The notes beneath the pieces are model-generated. The model made no database searches. It had not been told where the DNA came from and was given only the letters and a program-made list of their open reading frames with translations. The position numbers and the translations under genes are program-made. Below, piece by piece: positions 1 through 9,081 of a DNA stretch of 64,000 nt (within the stretch, counting starts at the first letter, position 1; every line of letters starts with the position of its first letter). Source of the DNA: Myroides oncorhynchi (GTDB lineage: Bacteria > Bacteroidota > Bacteroidia > Flavobacteriales > Flavobacteriaceae); the NCBI RefSeq assembly GCF_020905415.1, contig NZ_JAJJMP010000001.1:3235501-3299500 (forward strand), given 5' to 3'.

Positions 1-2
1 AG

Positions 3-1304
3 ATATTCTCTCTTATCTCAAGTGAAGATAAGTTAAGTGAATCACCTGATTTTGTCTTCGGAGGACAACCTGATGGAGCTGGTTTTATGAAAAATCCAAA
101 AGGAGAAGGGTTTTTAATGATTACGAATCACGAGATTATGCAATCTGTGTCTCGTGTGACATTAGATAAGAATTTTAAACCTGTAAAAGGAGAATATATT
201 GTAGATGGTATAGGGGGAATCACAAGGTTATGCTCGGCGACACTTGCTAAACCTGAGATTCACGGATTTGGACCTGTATTTTTAACAGCAGGAGAATCTG
301 GACAAGAGAGTATGGTACATGCAGTAGATCCATTAGGGTCAACAGATCTTAAGTCTAATACAGATCGCGTATTGCCTGCATTAGGTAAAGCAAGTATGGA
401 GAATGCTGTGCCATTGCCATCAGATGTGTCTAATGGAAAGACTATTATCTTAATCGGAGAAGATCAAGGGTATAGTTCAAGTCATCAGAGTGCTGGACAG
501 TTGATTATGTATGTAGGAAATAAAGGAGATCTTACTGGAGGTAAACTATATGCGTTAAAACGCAAGACTGGTGGGTATACTGAAATGGATATGGAGAAAG
601 GGAAAGAATATGATGTAGAGTTCGTAGAGATACCTGGTGCTAAAGATATGACAGGAGCACAAATCAATCAAAAGAACATGGATTTAGGTGTAATTCGCTT
701 TTCTCGTGTAGAGGATGTGGATTACAGAAAAGGAGCAGGTAAAGGGAATGAAGTTTACTTCACAGCAACAGGTCAAGCAAGTGGTGGTAATCCTGTAAAA
801 GGATATACAATGTGGGGACGTGTGTATAAACTAGTAATGGATAAGAATGGCATGATGACTGGTAAACTTTCTGTGGCAGCTGAGGGAGATAGTAAGCCAG
901 GTAGAGATTTAATCAACCCAGACAACTTATGTGTAACAGAGAACTATGTATATATCCAAGAAGATGGTGACTCATACTACACTGATGCGAAACATGACTC
1001 GTATATCTGGCAATACAAGATGGCTGATGGATCATATAAACCATGGTTAAATATGAAACACAACCGCGAAGATGCTGAATGGCAAAAGAATTACAATCAA
1101 TCAGGAAACTTACAGAAGTTTGGTTCTTGGGAATTTGGAGCAATGGAAGATATCTCTGATTTAGTGGGTATTCCGAATACATTCTCTGTAAATATTCACT
1201 CTCACACTTGGCAAAAATCAGAATTTGCTAATGCTGATAAAGCAGGAGTAAATAAGAATAAAGAAGGAGGTCAAGTAGTGATTATCCGCAATGTAGAAAG
1301 ATAG
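3..1304 (+). CDS. PhoX-like (DUF839) secreted phosphatase/beta-propeller protein, 5' end outside window
   Basis: The reading frame is open from base 3 and the visible ATG at 87 is internal, so the N-terminus and any signal peptide lie upstream of the window. The 433 visible codons contain TNHE near the beginning, GGITRLCSATLA, and later NPDNLCVTENYVYIQEDGD and NIHSHTW. These resemble the blade motifs of the PhoX/DUF839 phosphatase family (calcium/iron-dependent alkaline phosphatases built as a beta-propeller), where an Asn-His-Glu segment lies near the start and a PDNL blade near the end. Family assignment is from motif memory only; a phytase-like propeller is the main alternative. The gene ends 21 bases before a candidate terminator. 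Substrate and export route cannot be judged from this fragment. Confidence 0.55.
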   Translation: MFSLISSEDKLSESPDFVFGGQPDGAGFMKNPKGEGFLMITNHEIMQSVSRVTLDKNFKPVKGEYIVDGIGGITRLCSATLAKPEIHGFGPVFLTAGESGQESMVHAVDPLGSTDLKSNTDRVLPALGKASMENAVPLPSDVSNGKTIILIGEDQGYSSSHQSAGQLIMYVGNKGDLTGGKLYALKRKTGGYTEMDMEKGKEYDVEFVEIPGAKDMTGAQINQKNMDLGVIRFSRVEDVDYRKGAGKGNEVYFTATGQASGGNPVKGYTMWGRVYKLVMDKNGMMTGKLSVAAEGDSKPGRDLINPDNLCVTENYVYIQEDGDSYYTDAKHDSYIWQYKMADGSYKPWLNMKHNREDAEWQKNYNQSGNLQKFGSWEFGAMEDISDLVGIPNTFSVNIHSHTWQKSEFANADKAGVNKNKEGGQVVIIRNVER

Positions 1305-1325
1305 ATTAGAATATAGTGTTTTGTA

Positions 1326-1368
1326 ACCTCTGGTGGTGTAGTTAATATACTGCTGGAGGTCTTTTTTT
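1326..1368 (+). terminator. GU-rich hairpin with T7 tail, ending at the next start codon
   Basis: ACCTCTGGTGG (1326-1336) can pair with CTGCTGGAGGT (1350-1360) using several G-U pairs, followed by CTTTTTTT (1361-1368). It looks like the terminator of the PhoX-like gene, but the T-run ends exactly at the ATG (1369) of the cytochrome c peroxidase gene, so read-through transcripts would carry the hairpin in the ribosome-binding region. Confidence 0.5.
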
Positions 1369-3165
1369 ATGCCTATGAAGATTTTAAAATATATATCTGT
1401 ATTTGTATTGACCTTGAGTATATTAAGTTGTGCAAACAAAGAGAATAAATATGAAGATATAACGTATAACAACTACTTATTAACTAAAGTAGATAGTCTA
1501 GAGTCCAAAGTAGATCAATTAGTTGAATCTGTAAGTACAGAAAAAGATAGTACATCTGTGCGAACAGCATTTGTCAATAGCAGATTAGCATATAAAGAGA
1601 TAGAATGGGCTGTATCATACTTTTTACCTCATACTAGTAAGGCGATTAATGGTCCTGCTTTAGATCAATTAGATTTAGATGAGAATAAATTTATCCCTGC
1701 AGAGGGATTTCAGGTGGTAGAAGAGTTTCTTTATCCAATATATGACACGACAAGTAGAGAGGACTTACTATTAGAGGTAAAAAGGTTAAAGAGCTTTGTA
1801 CACGCAATGAGAAAGAACTTTGAGGTTATTACTATTTCGGAAGCCCTAGTTTTAGAAGCCTTAAAGATGGAGGTTTTTCAGATTACAGCTTTGGGCATTA
1901 CAGGATTTGATACACCAGCGAGTAAATTGCAATTCGTAGAAGCTACAGCTAGTTTAAAAGGAGTTAAGCAGGCTCTTTTATTAAATAAAACTTGGGCTGA
2001 TAAACCAGTGTATAAGGAAATAACTACTCTATTAGATCAGGCAATCGCTATCTGTGAGAAGAATTCAAGTAAAGATAGTTTTGATTATCTAGATATGATT
2101 ACTAGTTATTTAGACCCTATTTCAATGGGTATTGTGAATTTACAGAGAGTGTTAGGTATTCCATTTAATGATGGTAATCAGGTGGTTAAAGGAAGTGTAG
2201 GGTCGTTTTTTGATAAAGATTTGATTAATCTAAATGCTTTTATGCCAGATTCTACTTATTATTTAACACCAGAGAAAGTAGCTTTAGGAAAGGAACTATT
2301 TTTTGACAAAAAGCTTTCTAAGGACAGTTTTAGAAGTTGTGCTGACTGTCATCATAAGGATAAAGGCTATACAGATGGGTTAAAAACAGCCTTAGACTTA
2401 AAAGGACAACCACTGGTACGCAATACACCATCGTTAAACTACTCTGCTTATTATCATGGACAGTTTTTAGATATGCGCAGTACTACTTTAGAAAGTCAGT
2501 CTTCCGATGTGATTACCAATAAAGATGAAATGCATGGAGATTTAGATCAAATAGTCGCTCATTTAAATGAATCAGATAGATATAAGAAACAATTTAATGC
2601 AGTATTTAAAACAGATAAAGACATCGAGGTATGGCAATTAGAGAATGCTTTAGCTACGTTTATTCGTTCGCTATCTGTTTTTAATTCTCGTTTTGATCAA
2701 TATATGCGAGGAGATAAGAAAGCAATGACAGCGCAGGAAAAGAACGGTTTTAATCTATTCGTAGGTAAGGCACAGTGTGCTACCTGTCACTTTATGCCAC
2801 TGTTTAATGGTACGGTGCCGCCATATTTTACCAATTCAGAGCAAGAGGTTTTAGGCGTTCCTGCTAATAAAGAAGGAACAGTGTTAGATGGGGATTTAGG
2901 ACGATATGTTTATAATACAGATCTTCCACAATTAAAGCATTCCTTTAAAACGACAACTGTTAGGAATATTGGAGAGAGTGGACCTTATATGCATAACGGT
3001 GTTTATACAACATTAGAAGAGGTAATGGATTTTTATAATAAAGGAGGAGGGCTAGGTTTAGGACTTGAGCTAGAGAGTCAAACCCTACCTGAGGATAAAC
3101 TAAATCTGTCAGAACAAGAGATTAAGGATATTATAGTATTTATGAAAGCACTTAGTGATAAGTAA
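1369..3165 (+). CDS. Di-haem cytochrome c peroxidase (MauG/CcpA family) lipoprotein with long N-terminal helical domain
   Basis: The protein has a lipoprotein signal (ILSC, Cys about residue 21) and two haem c sites, CADCH (324-328) and CATCH (470-474), as in bacterial di-haem cytochrome c peroxidases, which reduce peroxide in the periplasm with electrons from small cytochromes. The C-terminal half also contains LVRNTPSLNYSAYYHGQFLDMR and TTTVRNI..GPYMHNG, typical of this family. Residues about 25-250 are extra: a mostly helical segment with AEGFQVVEEFLYP that recalls imelysin/EfeO-like lipoproteins (inference). ATG 1369 and ATG 1375 are both possible; the second gives the more usual MKILKY start and leaves six bases after the upstream T-run. 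A bidirectional terminator follows. Confidence 0.88.
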   Translation: MPMKILKYISVFVLTLSILSCANKENKYEDITYNNYLLTKVDSLESKVDQLVESVSTEKDSTSVRTAFVNSRLAYKEIEWAVSYFLPHTSKAINGPALDQLDLDENKFIPAEGFQVVEEFLYPIYDTTSREDLLLEVKRLKSFVHAMRKNFEVITISEALVLEALKMEVFQITALGITGFDTPASKLQFVEATASLKGVKQALLLNKTWADKPVYKEITTLLDQAIAICEKNSSKDSFDYLDMITSYLDPISMGIVNLQRVLGIPFNDGNQVVKGSVGSFFDKDLINLNAFMPDSTYYLTPEKVALGKELFFDKKLSKDSFRSCADCHHKDKGYTDGLKTALDLKGQPLVRNTPSLNYSAYYHGQFLDMRSTTLESQSSDVITNKDEMHGDLDQIVAHLNESDRYKKQFNAVFKTDKDIEVWQLENALATFIRSLSVFNSRFDQYMRGDKKAMTAQEKNGFNLFVGKAQCATCHFMPLFNGTVPPYFTNSEQEVLGVPANKEGTVLDGDLGRYVYNTDLPQLKHSFKTTTVRNIGESGPYMHNGVYTTLEEVMDFYNKGGGLGLGLELESQTLPEDKLNLSEQEIKDIIVFMKALSDK

Positions 3166-3191
3166 GATTTGGTAGAATTATGTTTTAAATA

Positions 3192-3225
3192 AATAAGGTT
3201 TGCGTTAATAAATGCAAACCTTATT
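3192..3225. terminator. Bidirectional terminator between convergent genes
   Basis: AATAAGGTTTGC (3192-3203) and GCAAACCTTATT (3214-3225) are a perfect 12-bp inverted repeat with a 10-base loop. A/T-rich arms give a terminator-like structure in both directions between the peroxidase gene and the convergent lipoprotein gene. Confidence 0.8.
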
Positions 3226-3239
3226 ATGTTATAAGTAGT

Positions 3240-3794
3240 TTACTTATTTTTAAGCATGTCAATTTTATTTTTAGCATCTGTAAAAGCTGTTTCAATAACT
3301 TTTCCCTCTGAAATAAAAAGAGTATTATCAGAACCAGTGCGTTCTAAAGTTATAAACCAGTTAGCTTTTGCTTCTGATACATAATAACCTACTTGAAACC
3401 CATCAACAGTAACAAATTTATTCTCAGTATAATCTGGATTAGAGATAACATCAGCCTCGACCTCACTAAGTAACACTTTTAAAGCTTTTAAAACTTCGTC
3501 TATATCTGCATATTCAATAGATGCAGTACTCTTATTATATTTACCCTTTGATTCTATTTGATAAAAGTATGCTGTTTCACTGCCATTAGTGATTTTTCTA
3601 ATTCTTGTTTCTGATTTGCTATAACTAGTCTGTAAATTAGGCAAAGTAGTATCTACAAGTTTAACAATACTTCCAGTGTTAGATACTAAGGTTTCTATCT
3701 TTGTTTTGGTTACTTCTGTGTCTTTTACTTCCTCTTGTTTACAAGAAGAAAATAAAAGAATAAGAGTAGACATTAAAAGAATGTTTTTTAACAT
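3240..3794 (-). CDS. Small lipoprotein of unknown function
   Basis: This 184-residue protein starts MLKNILLMSTLILLFSSC, a lipoprotein signal with the lipidation Cys at 18, followed by a charged KQEEVKDTE linker. The rest is soluble, Lys/Glu/Thr-rich and predicted to be mixed alpha/beta, with no cysteines or motif that I recognise. It is transcribed towards the cytochrome c peroxidase gene and shares its terminator; 235 bases separate its start from the next divergent gene, so it is probably a single-gene unit. Membrane attachment in the periplasm is well supported by the signal; function is unknown. Confidence 0.8.
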   Translation of the reverse strand: MLKNILLMSTLILLFSSCKQEEVKDTEVTKTKIETLVSNTGSIVKLVDTTLPNLQTSYSKSETRIRKITNGSETAYFYQIESKGKYNKSTASIEYADIDEVLKALKVLLSEVEADVISNPDYTENKFVTVDGFQVGYYVSEAKANWFITLERTGSDNTLFISEGKVIETAFTDAKNKIDMLKNK

Positions 3795-4029
3795 GATTGA
3801 AGTTTTATAATTTCAGCGAATATAAAGTTACTAAAGCATATTACTTTACGGAAAACCGTAAATACTAATATTATTGATTTTATCTAATTATAATGAGCAT
3901 AGGACTTATGTTTACATAGATATATTGAGTGTTTTTTATTTAAGTAAGACAAAATAGAGTAGTTGTTAATTATCTAAAAAGGTGTATTTTTAACCGATAA
4001 TCCAGTATAATGGATGGAAAGAAAGTACT

Positions 4030-5130
4030 ATGAGTTTTTTAAAAAAGATATTTGGGAAAGAGGTTAAAGAGTCTGCAATAGTTGAGTTAGATATTCAATA
4101 TAAGAATTTCTGGAAGTGGTTTACAGAGAATGAAGCGGTGTTTCTAGAAGTAATAAAGAATAATGCTGGTGTAGTAGAGAAGTTTATTGATGTAGTAGGA
4201 CCTCGCTTAAAAGAGATAAACCCCAACTTCAATATGCTAACAGGAATGAGTAAGGATGGAATGGGAGAATTAATTATCACACCTGATGGCGCATTAAAAG
4301 CATTGCCTTTTGTCGATGATTTAGTTGCTGTAGCACCAGATTTAGCGCATTGGAGATTTATTAGTTGTAAGCCTAGTATGAAAGGGATAGGTTTAGATAT
4401 GAATGGATTCCTGTTAGATGAAGATACCATTTCGTTCATTCCTATTTACGACAAGGATTACCCTGACTATATCCATTTGCGTTTTATTGTTAAAGAGTGT
4501 ACACCTGAGAATGAGAGTGATATTGGTAATGCGCTTTATATGTTTTTAGATAATTACCTAGGAGAAGAAAAAACGATGACGATGATTGATTACTTAGAAG
4601 TAAGTGGGGCTAAAGATATTGAAGGAGAATCTATTGCGGTGACTAAGTTAAGTGATTATTTAAGTTATAGAGAAACAGAGTTTGTAGAAAAATACGATAG
4701 TATTATTCGTGTAAATGGGGCAGATCAGTATTCTATATTAGAGAGTAATAGTGATAATGGACGTTTGATAGTAGTGGTAAACACAACGTTTCTCAATTGG
4801 GATCAGAAGATGTCTTATCCATGGGTGGTTAAAATGTCTATAAGATATGAGGGGAATAAGGATGGCATGCCTTCAACTACTGATTTGTCCATGATGGATG
4901 AGATAGAGGATTTGCTACTAGAGACAGAATTACTTAATAGTGTGGCTAGAGAAACAGGGGCAAACGAGCGTACTTTGTTTTTTGCAACTAAAGATTATAG
5001 AAACGCATCAAGAGAGGTGTTAAAGACAATCAGTCTGTTTACAGATAAATTTGATATAGATTATACGATTTATAGAGATAAGTATTGGATGGGATTAGAG
5101 GTTTATATGAATGCTATTAATAAAGGGTAG
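4030..5130 (+). CDS. DUF695-type cytosolic protein
   Basis: The 366-residue protein has no signal peptide (start MSFLKKIFGKE). An N-terminal region with FWKWFTENE and ELIITPDGALKALPFVDDLVAAP-like text, followed by WRFISCKP, matches a family common in Bacteroidota that carries a C-terminal DUF695 domain. The last 110 residues (MDEIEDLLLE ... IDYTIYRDKYWMGLEVY) look like DUF695 itself. DUF695 is often found near or fused to RraB-like domains, but no reaction is known. The gene stands alone, 235 bases from the divergent lipoprotein gene and before a strong terminator. Confidence 0.7.
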   Translation: MSFLKKIFGKEVKESAIVELDIQYKNFWKWFTENEAVFLEVIKNNAGVVEKFIDVVGPRLKEINPNFNMLTGMSKDGMGELIITPDGALKALPFVDDLVAVAPDLAHWRFISCKPSMKGIGLDMNGFLLDEDTISFIPIYDKDYPDYIHLRFIVKECTPENESDIGNALYMFLDNYLGEEKTMTMIDYLEVSGAKDIEGESIAVTKLSDYLSYRETEFVEKYDSIIRVNGADQYSILESNSDNGRLIVVVNTTFLNWDQKMSYPWVVKMSIRYEGNKDGMPSTTDLSMMDEIEDLLLETELLNSVARETGANERTLFFATKDYRNASREVLKTISLFTDKFDIDYTIYRDKYWMGLEVYMNAINKG

Positions 5131-5173
5131 ATATAAAACATCTTAATCCAATTAGATGAGAAATATAATAGGG

Positions 5174-5227
5174 CAAAAGAGTTGCGTATATATGAAATAG
5201 TATATAGGTAACTCTTTTGTTTTTTTA
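5174..5227 (+). terminator. Intrinsic terminator after the DUF695 gene
   Basis: CAAAAGAGTT (5174-5183) pairs perfectly with AACTCTTTTG (5210-5219). A second A/T inner stem (TATATA arms) extends it, and TTTTTTT follows. Confidence 0.8.
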
Positions 5228-5377
5228 TGTTTATCTGTTTAGTAATGAGTAACATTAACAATTCAAGTGAAATAGAATGTCATAACTTAATTTTTAAGGA
5301 TATTAAAAAATGTGTTAAAACAATTAGAAAACGAGAAAACACAAGCTAGTGAAATATGAAAGTTTAAATAGTTATCC

Positions 5378-5385
5378 TATATTTG
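5378..5385 (+). promoter_or_regulatory. Candidate -7 box (TATATTTG) for yaaA
   Basis: TATATTTG fits the Bacteroidota -7 consensus TAnnTTTG and lies 20 bases before the yaaA start. I see no clear TTG at the usual -33 distance, so this is tentative. The rest of 5228-5404 holds no gene I can support. Confidence 0.4.
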
Positions 5386-5404
5386 GGAAGCTAAAAAAAG
5401 AAAT

Positions 5405-6172
5405 ATGAAAATTTTAATATCACCAGCTAAGAGCTTAGATTATGCTACAGCCGTGCCAGTGGATAAGACTACAAAACCTGTTTTTGTAAAAGAATCAAAA
5501 GTGATTAATGAGGTCTTACAGTCAAAAACGCCTATGGATTTAGAAGCTTTGATGAAGATTTCTAATAATCTAGCAGAGTTAAACTGGAAGAGAAATCAAG
5601 AGAGGACTTTCACTAAGAAAGAGGGAAGAGAACGTGATTTTAGACAAGCTATATTTGCCTTTAATGGCGATGTGTACACAGGTCTAGATGCTTATAGTTT
5701 GACTCCAGAGAAGATAGAAGTATTACAAAATAAATTGAGAATATTATCAGGCCTTTACGGTCTTTTAAAACCATTAGATGAGATAGAGCCATACCGCTTA
5801 GAGATGGGGACTAAAATGAGTATTGGAGAGAAGTCAAACCTATACGAATTTTGGAAGCCAATATTAGTAGAGGCTTTAAATAAAGAGATGAAACAAGATG
5901 AACTATTAGTTAATCTTGCCAGTAATGAGTATTTCAGTTCAATAGAAAAAAAAGCGATAAAAGGAGTACTAGTAACTCCTGATTTTAAAGAGCTACGCGA
6001 TGGAAAGTTAAAGACTATTAGCTTTTATGCGAAAAAAGCGAGAGGGCTTATGGTTCGTTATATTATTGATAATAATATAAATGACATAGATGGTCTTAAG
6101 AAGTTCAATGTAGAAGGTTACGCATGGAGTGAGGCTGATTCTAAAGGAAATAATTTAGTATTTACAAGATAA
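5405..6172 (+). CDS. yaaA: Peroxide stress protein YaaA (DUF328)
   Basis: The start MKILISPAKSLDY and the internal FNGDVYTGLDA, LYGLLKPLD and YRLEMGTKM segments are the hallmark motifs of the YaaA/DUF328 family. The length (255) is normal. In Escherichia coli YaaA lowers intracellular free iron and protects DNA and proteins during hydrogen peroxide stress; it has DNA-binding ability, but its biochemical activity is not settled. The protein is cytosolic. It is followed after 26 bases by hutH with no terminator between them, so the two are probably co-transcribed, though no functional link is known. Confidence 0.95.
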   Translation: MKILISPAKSLDYATAVPVDKTTKPVFVKESKVINEVLQSKTPMDLEALMKISNNLAELNWKRNQERTFTKKEGRERDFRQAIFAFNGDVYTGLDAYSLTPEKIEVLQNKLRILSGLYGLLKPLDEIEPYRLEMGTKMSIGEKSNLYEFWKPILVEALNKEMKQDELLVNLASNEYFSSIEKKAIKGVLVTPDFKELRDGKLKTISFYAKKARGLMVRYIIDNNINDIDGLKKFNVEGYAWSEADSKGNNLVFTR

Positions 6173-6198
6173 AATTTATATACCACCAAAATAAAAGT

Positions 6199-7701
6199 AT
6201 GGAAACAGTACATTATATTTCTTCTGATGTGTTTACAATTGAAAAATTGCAAGAGATTATAACAGAGGGGAAAAAGATACAACTATCTGAAGAGGCGAGA
6301 GCTAATATTGTTAATTGTCGCATGTATTTAGATGAAAAAATGGCTAAGCAGGAAGTTCCTATTTATGGAATTAACACAGGTTTTGGTTCGCTGTGTAATG
6401 TGAAAATTGACAATGAGAATTTATCTCAGTTACAAGAGAACTTAATGAAGTCTCATGCTTGTGGAACTGGAGAGATTGTACCAGAGCAGATTGTTAAGAT
6501 TATGCTATTATTGAAAGTGAAGTCATTGAGTTATGGTAACTCAGGTGTTCAGCTAGAGACTGTAGAGCGCTTAATGGACTTCTTTAATAATGATGTTTTA
6601 CCAGTTGTTTATAATCAAGGCTCTTTAGGAGCTTCAGGAGATTTATCTCCACTGGCACACTTAACACTGCCGTTAATCGGTGAAGGAGAGGTGTTCTGTG
6701 ATGGATTTAGACAACCTGCTAGTAAGGTTTTGGCTAACTTTAATTGGGAGCCAATTAAGCTTAAATCAAAAGAAGGTTTAGCGTTATTAAATGGAACTCA
6801 GTTTATGAGTGCTTATGGATGTTATATTCTTTTAAAGGCTAAGAAATTATCTTATTTGGCTGATGTTATTGGAGCTATTTCTCTAGAGGGATTTGACGGA
6901 AGAATAGAGCCTTTTAATGAGTTAATCCATTATGTAAGACCTCATAAAGGACAAATAGAAACAGCACAATTCTTCAATGAAATATTAGAAGGTTCTGAAT
7001 TAATAAGCCGTTCTAAAGAACATGTGCAAGATCCATATTCATTTAGATGTATTCCACAAGTGCACGGAGCCTCTAAAGATGCGTTAGATTATGTTAATCG
7101 CGTGTTTAAGACAGAGATAAATTCAGTTACTGATAACCCAAATATCTTTTATAAAGATGATATCATTGTTTCGGGAGGTAATTTTCATGGACAACCATTG
7201 GCTTTAGCATTAGATTTCTTAGGAATTGCGTTAGCGGAGTTAGGAAGTATATCAGAACGTCGTACGTATCAGTTAATTTCAGGATTAAGAGGTTTGCCTG
7301 CTTTCTTAGTGTCAAATCCAGGATTAAATTCAGGATTTATGATTCCTCAGTATACAGCAGCAAGTATTGTAAGTCAAAACAAACAATTAGCAACACCAGC
7401 AAGTGTAGATAGTATTGTCTCTAGTAATGGACAAGAAGATCACGTGAGTATGGGCGCTAATGGAGCAACGAAGGCTTTGCGTATTGTAGATAATTTAGAG
7501 CGTATATTAGCAATAGAGTTGATGAACGCAACTCAAGCATTAGAGTTTAGAAGACCAGCTAAATCAAGTGAGTTTATCGAATCTTTCGTTAAGATATACA
7601 GAGAAGAGGTGTCTTTTGTAGATGTAGATAGAATTCTTCATTATGATATAGAAAAATCAATAGTATTCTTAAATTCATTTCAGATAGAAATTGAAGGATA
7701 A
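6199..7701 (+). CDS. hutH: Histidine ammonia-lyase
   Basis: This 500-residue protein converts L-histidine to urocanate and ammonia, the first step of histidine breakdown. The catalytic MIO group forms from A145-S146-G147 in the motif GSLGASGDLSPLAHL, which is intact. YGINTGFGSL near residue 57 and NPNIFYKDDIIVSGGNFHGQP are also conserved in the family, which includes the aromatic amino acid lyases; the QEDHVSMG segment favours histidine ammonia-lyase. No hutU, hutI or hutG is in the window, so either the rest of the pathway is elsewhere or the enzyme serves another purpose. A hairpin with a T-run follows. Confidence 0.92.
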   Translation: METVHYISSDVFTIEKLQEIITEGKKIQLSEEARANIVNCRMYLDEKMAKQEVPIYGINTGFGSLCNVKIDNENLSQLQENLMKSHACGTGEIVPEQIVKIMLLLKVKSLSYGNSGVQLETVERLMDFFNNDVLPVVYNQGSLGASGDLSPLAHLTLPLIGEGEVFCDGFRQPASKVLANFNWEPIKLKSKEGLALLNGTQFMSAYGCYILLKAKKLSYLADVIGAISLEGFDGRIEPFNELIHYVRPHKGQIETAQFFNEILEGSELISRSKEHVQDPYSFRCIPQVHGASKDALDYVNRVFKTEINSVTDNPNIFYKDDIIVSGGNFHGQPLALALDFLGIALAELGSISERRTYQLISGLRGLPAFLVSNPGLNSGFMIPQYTAASIVSQNKQLATPASVDSIVSSNGQEDHVSMGANGATKALRIVDNLERILAIELMNATQALEFRRPAKSSEFIESFVKIYREEVSFVDVDRILHYDIEKSIVFLNSFQIEIEG

Positions 7702-7731
7702 GAATTATAATTTTACACAAATATTATATTA

Positions 7732-7768
7732 AACCGCATCTTTATTTTAAAAAAAGGCGCGGTTTTTT
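7732..7768 (+). terminator. Intrinsic terminator after hutH
   Basis: AACCGC (7732-7737) pairs with GCGGTT (7759-7764), followed by a run of T to 7768. It is short, but the only GC-rich pairing in the gap. Confidence 0.65.
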
Positions 7769-7779
7769 ATATATATTGC

Positions 7780-7787
7780 TATATTTG
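7780..7787 (+). promoter_or_regulatory. Candidate -7 box (TATATTTG) for the HD-domain gene
   Basis: TATATTTG matches TAnnTTTG and lies just after the hutH terminator and 25 bases before the TTG start at 7813. This predicts a very short leader. No clean -33 TTG is visible. Confidence 0.45.
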
Positions 7788-7812
7788 TAAGTGTTTATAA
7801 AAATGTTTTTCA

Positions 7813-9051
7813 TTGGCTAAGCTTAATAAACTTAAAATATTAAATGACCCAATATACGGGTTTATATCTATACCTAATTCATTAGTATATGATCTTATAG
7901 AGCATCCATACTTTCAACGTTTGAGAAGAATTTCTCAGATGGGGGTTTCATATTTAGTATATCCAGGTGCACATCATACCCGTTTTCATCACGCTTTAGG
8001 TTGTATGCATTTAATGCAAAAAGCTGTACAGGTTTTGCGTTTTAAGAATGTATCTATATCTGAAGAAGAAGAAAATGCTCTATATGTAGCAATATTGTTA
8101 CATGATATTGGGCATGGTCCGTTCTCTCATGCAATGGAAGAGAGTATAGTAGAAGGGGTGCACCATGAGGAGATTTCGGTTTTGTTTATGAATCGTTTGA
8201 ATCAAGAATTTGGAGGACAATTAGATTTAGCAATCAAAATATTTAGAGGAGAATATGGTCGCAAGTTCATGTTGCAATTGATCTCAGGACAGTTGGATAT
8301 GGATCGTATGGATTATCTGAAACGAGATAGCTTTTATAGTGGTGTAGCAGAAGGGAATATCAATTCGGAGAGACTTATTCAGATGTTGAACGTAGTTAAT
8401 GATGAGTTAGTAGTAGAAAAGAAAGGAATTTACTCAGTAGAGATGTTTTTAATAGCCCGTAGATTAATGTATTGGCAAGCTTATTTACACAAGACTAGTG
8501 TATGTGCAGAGTTAATATTGGTACGGGTTTTGAAGAGAGCTAAGGAGTTAACTCACAAAGGAGTTACCCTGTGGTGTAGTGAATCATTACAGTTCTTTTT
8601 AAAAAATCAAATAGATCAAGACGATTTTGACAGTACTGGACTAGACAAGTTTGCATTATTAGATGATTCGGATATTTTAGGAGCATTAAAATCATGGCAG
8701 TTTCACAACGACTATATTTTATCTGAATTGAGTAAAATGATTATTAATAGGGAATTATTGCGCATAGAATTTGTTTCAGATAAAGAAGAAACTAAATTAA
8801 AGTTAAATAATATGCTCGATGTAGTGTCTAAAAAATATTCAATTTCTCAAGAGGCAAGTAAATATTTTGTATTCAAAGGTAAAATGGAAAATCAGGCGTA
8901 TAGTAAAGATAAAGAACCAATTATGATATTAAAGAAAGATGGAACGACAAAAGATGTTCTGTCAGTATCAGATGAACTAAACTTAAAATCATTGACGAAA
9001 GTGGTAACAAAGTATTTTGTTTGTTATCCAAAAAACGTTTTTGAAAGTTAA
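7813..9051 (+). CDS. HD-domain phosphohydrolase (COG1078, SAMHD1/dGTPase-like)
   Basis: The 412-residue protein belongs to the HD superfamily of dNTP/nucleotide phosphohydrolases related to SAMHD1. Metal-binding residues are visible: HHTRFHHALG (54-63) and the HD pair in LLHDIGHGPFSH (H97, D98), and DRMDYLKRD further on. Homologues start with DPIYGFI as here. No in-frame ATG exists: the frame is closed by TAA at 7798, so translation must begin at TTG 7813, giving MAKLNKLKILNDPIYG. Substrate is not known for this subfamily. It sits directly upstream of lpxD, a synteny I associate with Flavobacteriaceae. Confidence 0.85.
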   Translation: MAKLNKLKILNDPIYGFISIPNSLVYDLIEHPYFQRLRRISQMGVSYLVYPGAHHTRFHHALGCMHLMQKAVQVLRFKNVSISEEEENALYVAILLHDIGHGPFSHAMEESIVEGVHHEEISVLFMNRLNQEFGGQLDLAIKIFRGEYGRKFMLQLISGQLDMDRMDYLKRDSFYSGVAEGNINSERLIQMLNVVNDELVVEKKGIYSVEMFLIARRLMYWQAYLHKTSVCAELILVRVLKRAKELTHKGVTLWCSESLQFFLKNQIDQDDFDSTGLDKFALLDDSDILGALKSWQFHNDYILSELSKMIINRELLRIEFVSDKEETKLKLNNMLDVVSKKYSISQEASKYFVFKGKMENQAYSKDKEPIMILKKDGTTKDVLSVSDELNLKSLTKVVTKYFVCYPKNVFES

Positions 9052-9068
9052 ATTTCAATTATATTTTA

Positions 9069-9076
9069 TATTTTTG
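9069..9076 (+). promoter_or_regulatory. Candidate -7 box (TATTTTTG) right at the lpxD start
   Basis: TATTTTTG matches TAnnTTTG and ends six bases before the lpxD ATG (9082). If used, the mRNA would begin at or within a few bases of the ATG, i.e. be leaderless. The nearest TTG (9041-9043) is 25 bases upstream, longer than the usual spacing. Confidence 0.4.
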
Positions 9077-9081
9077 CCGTA

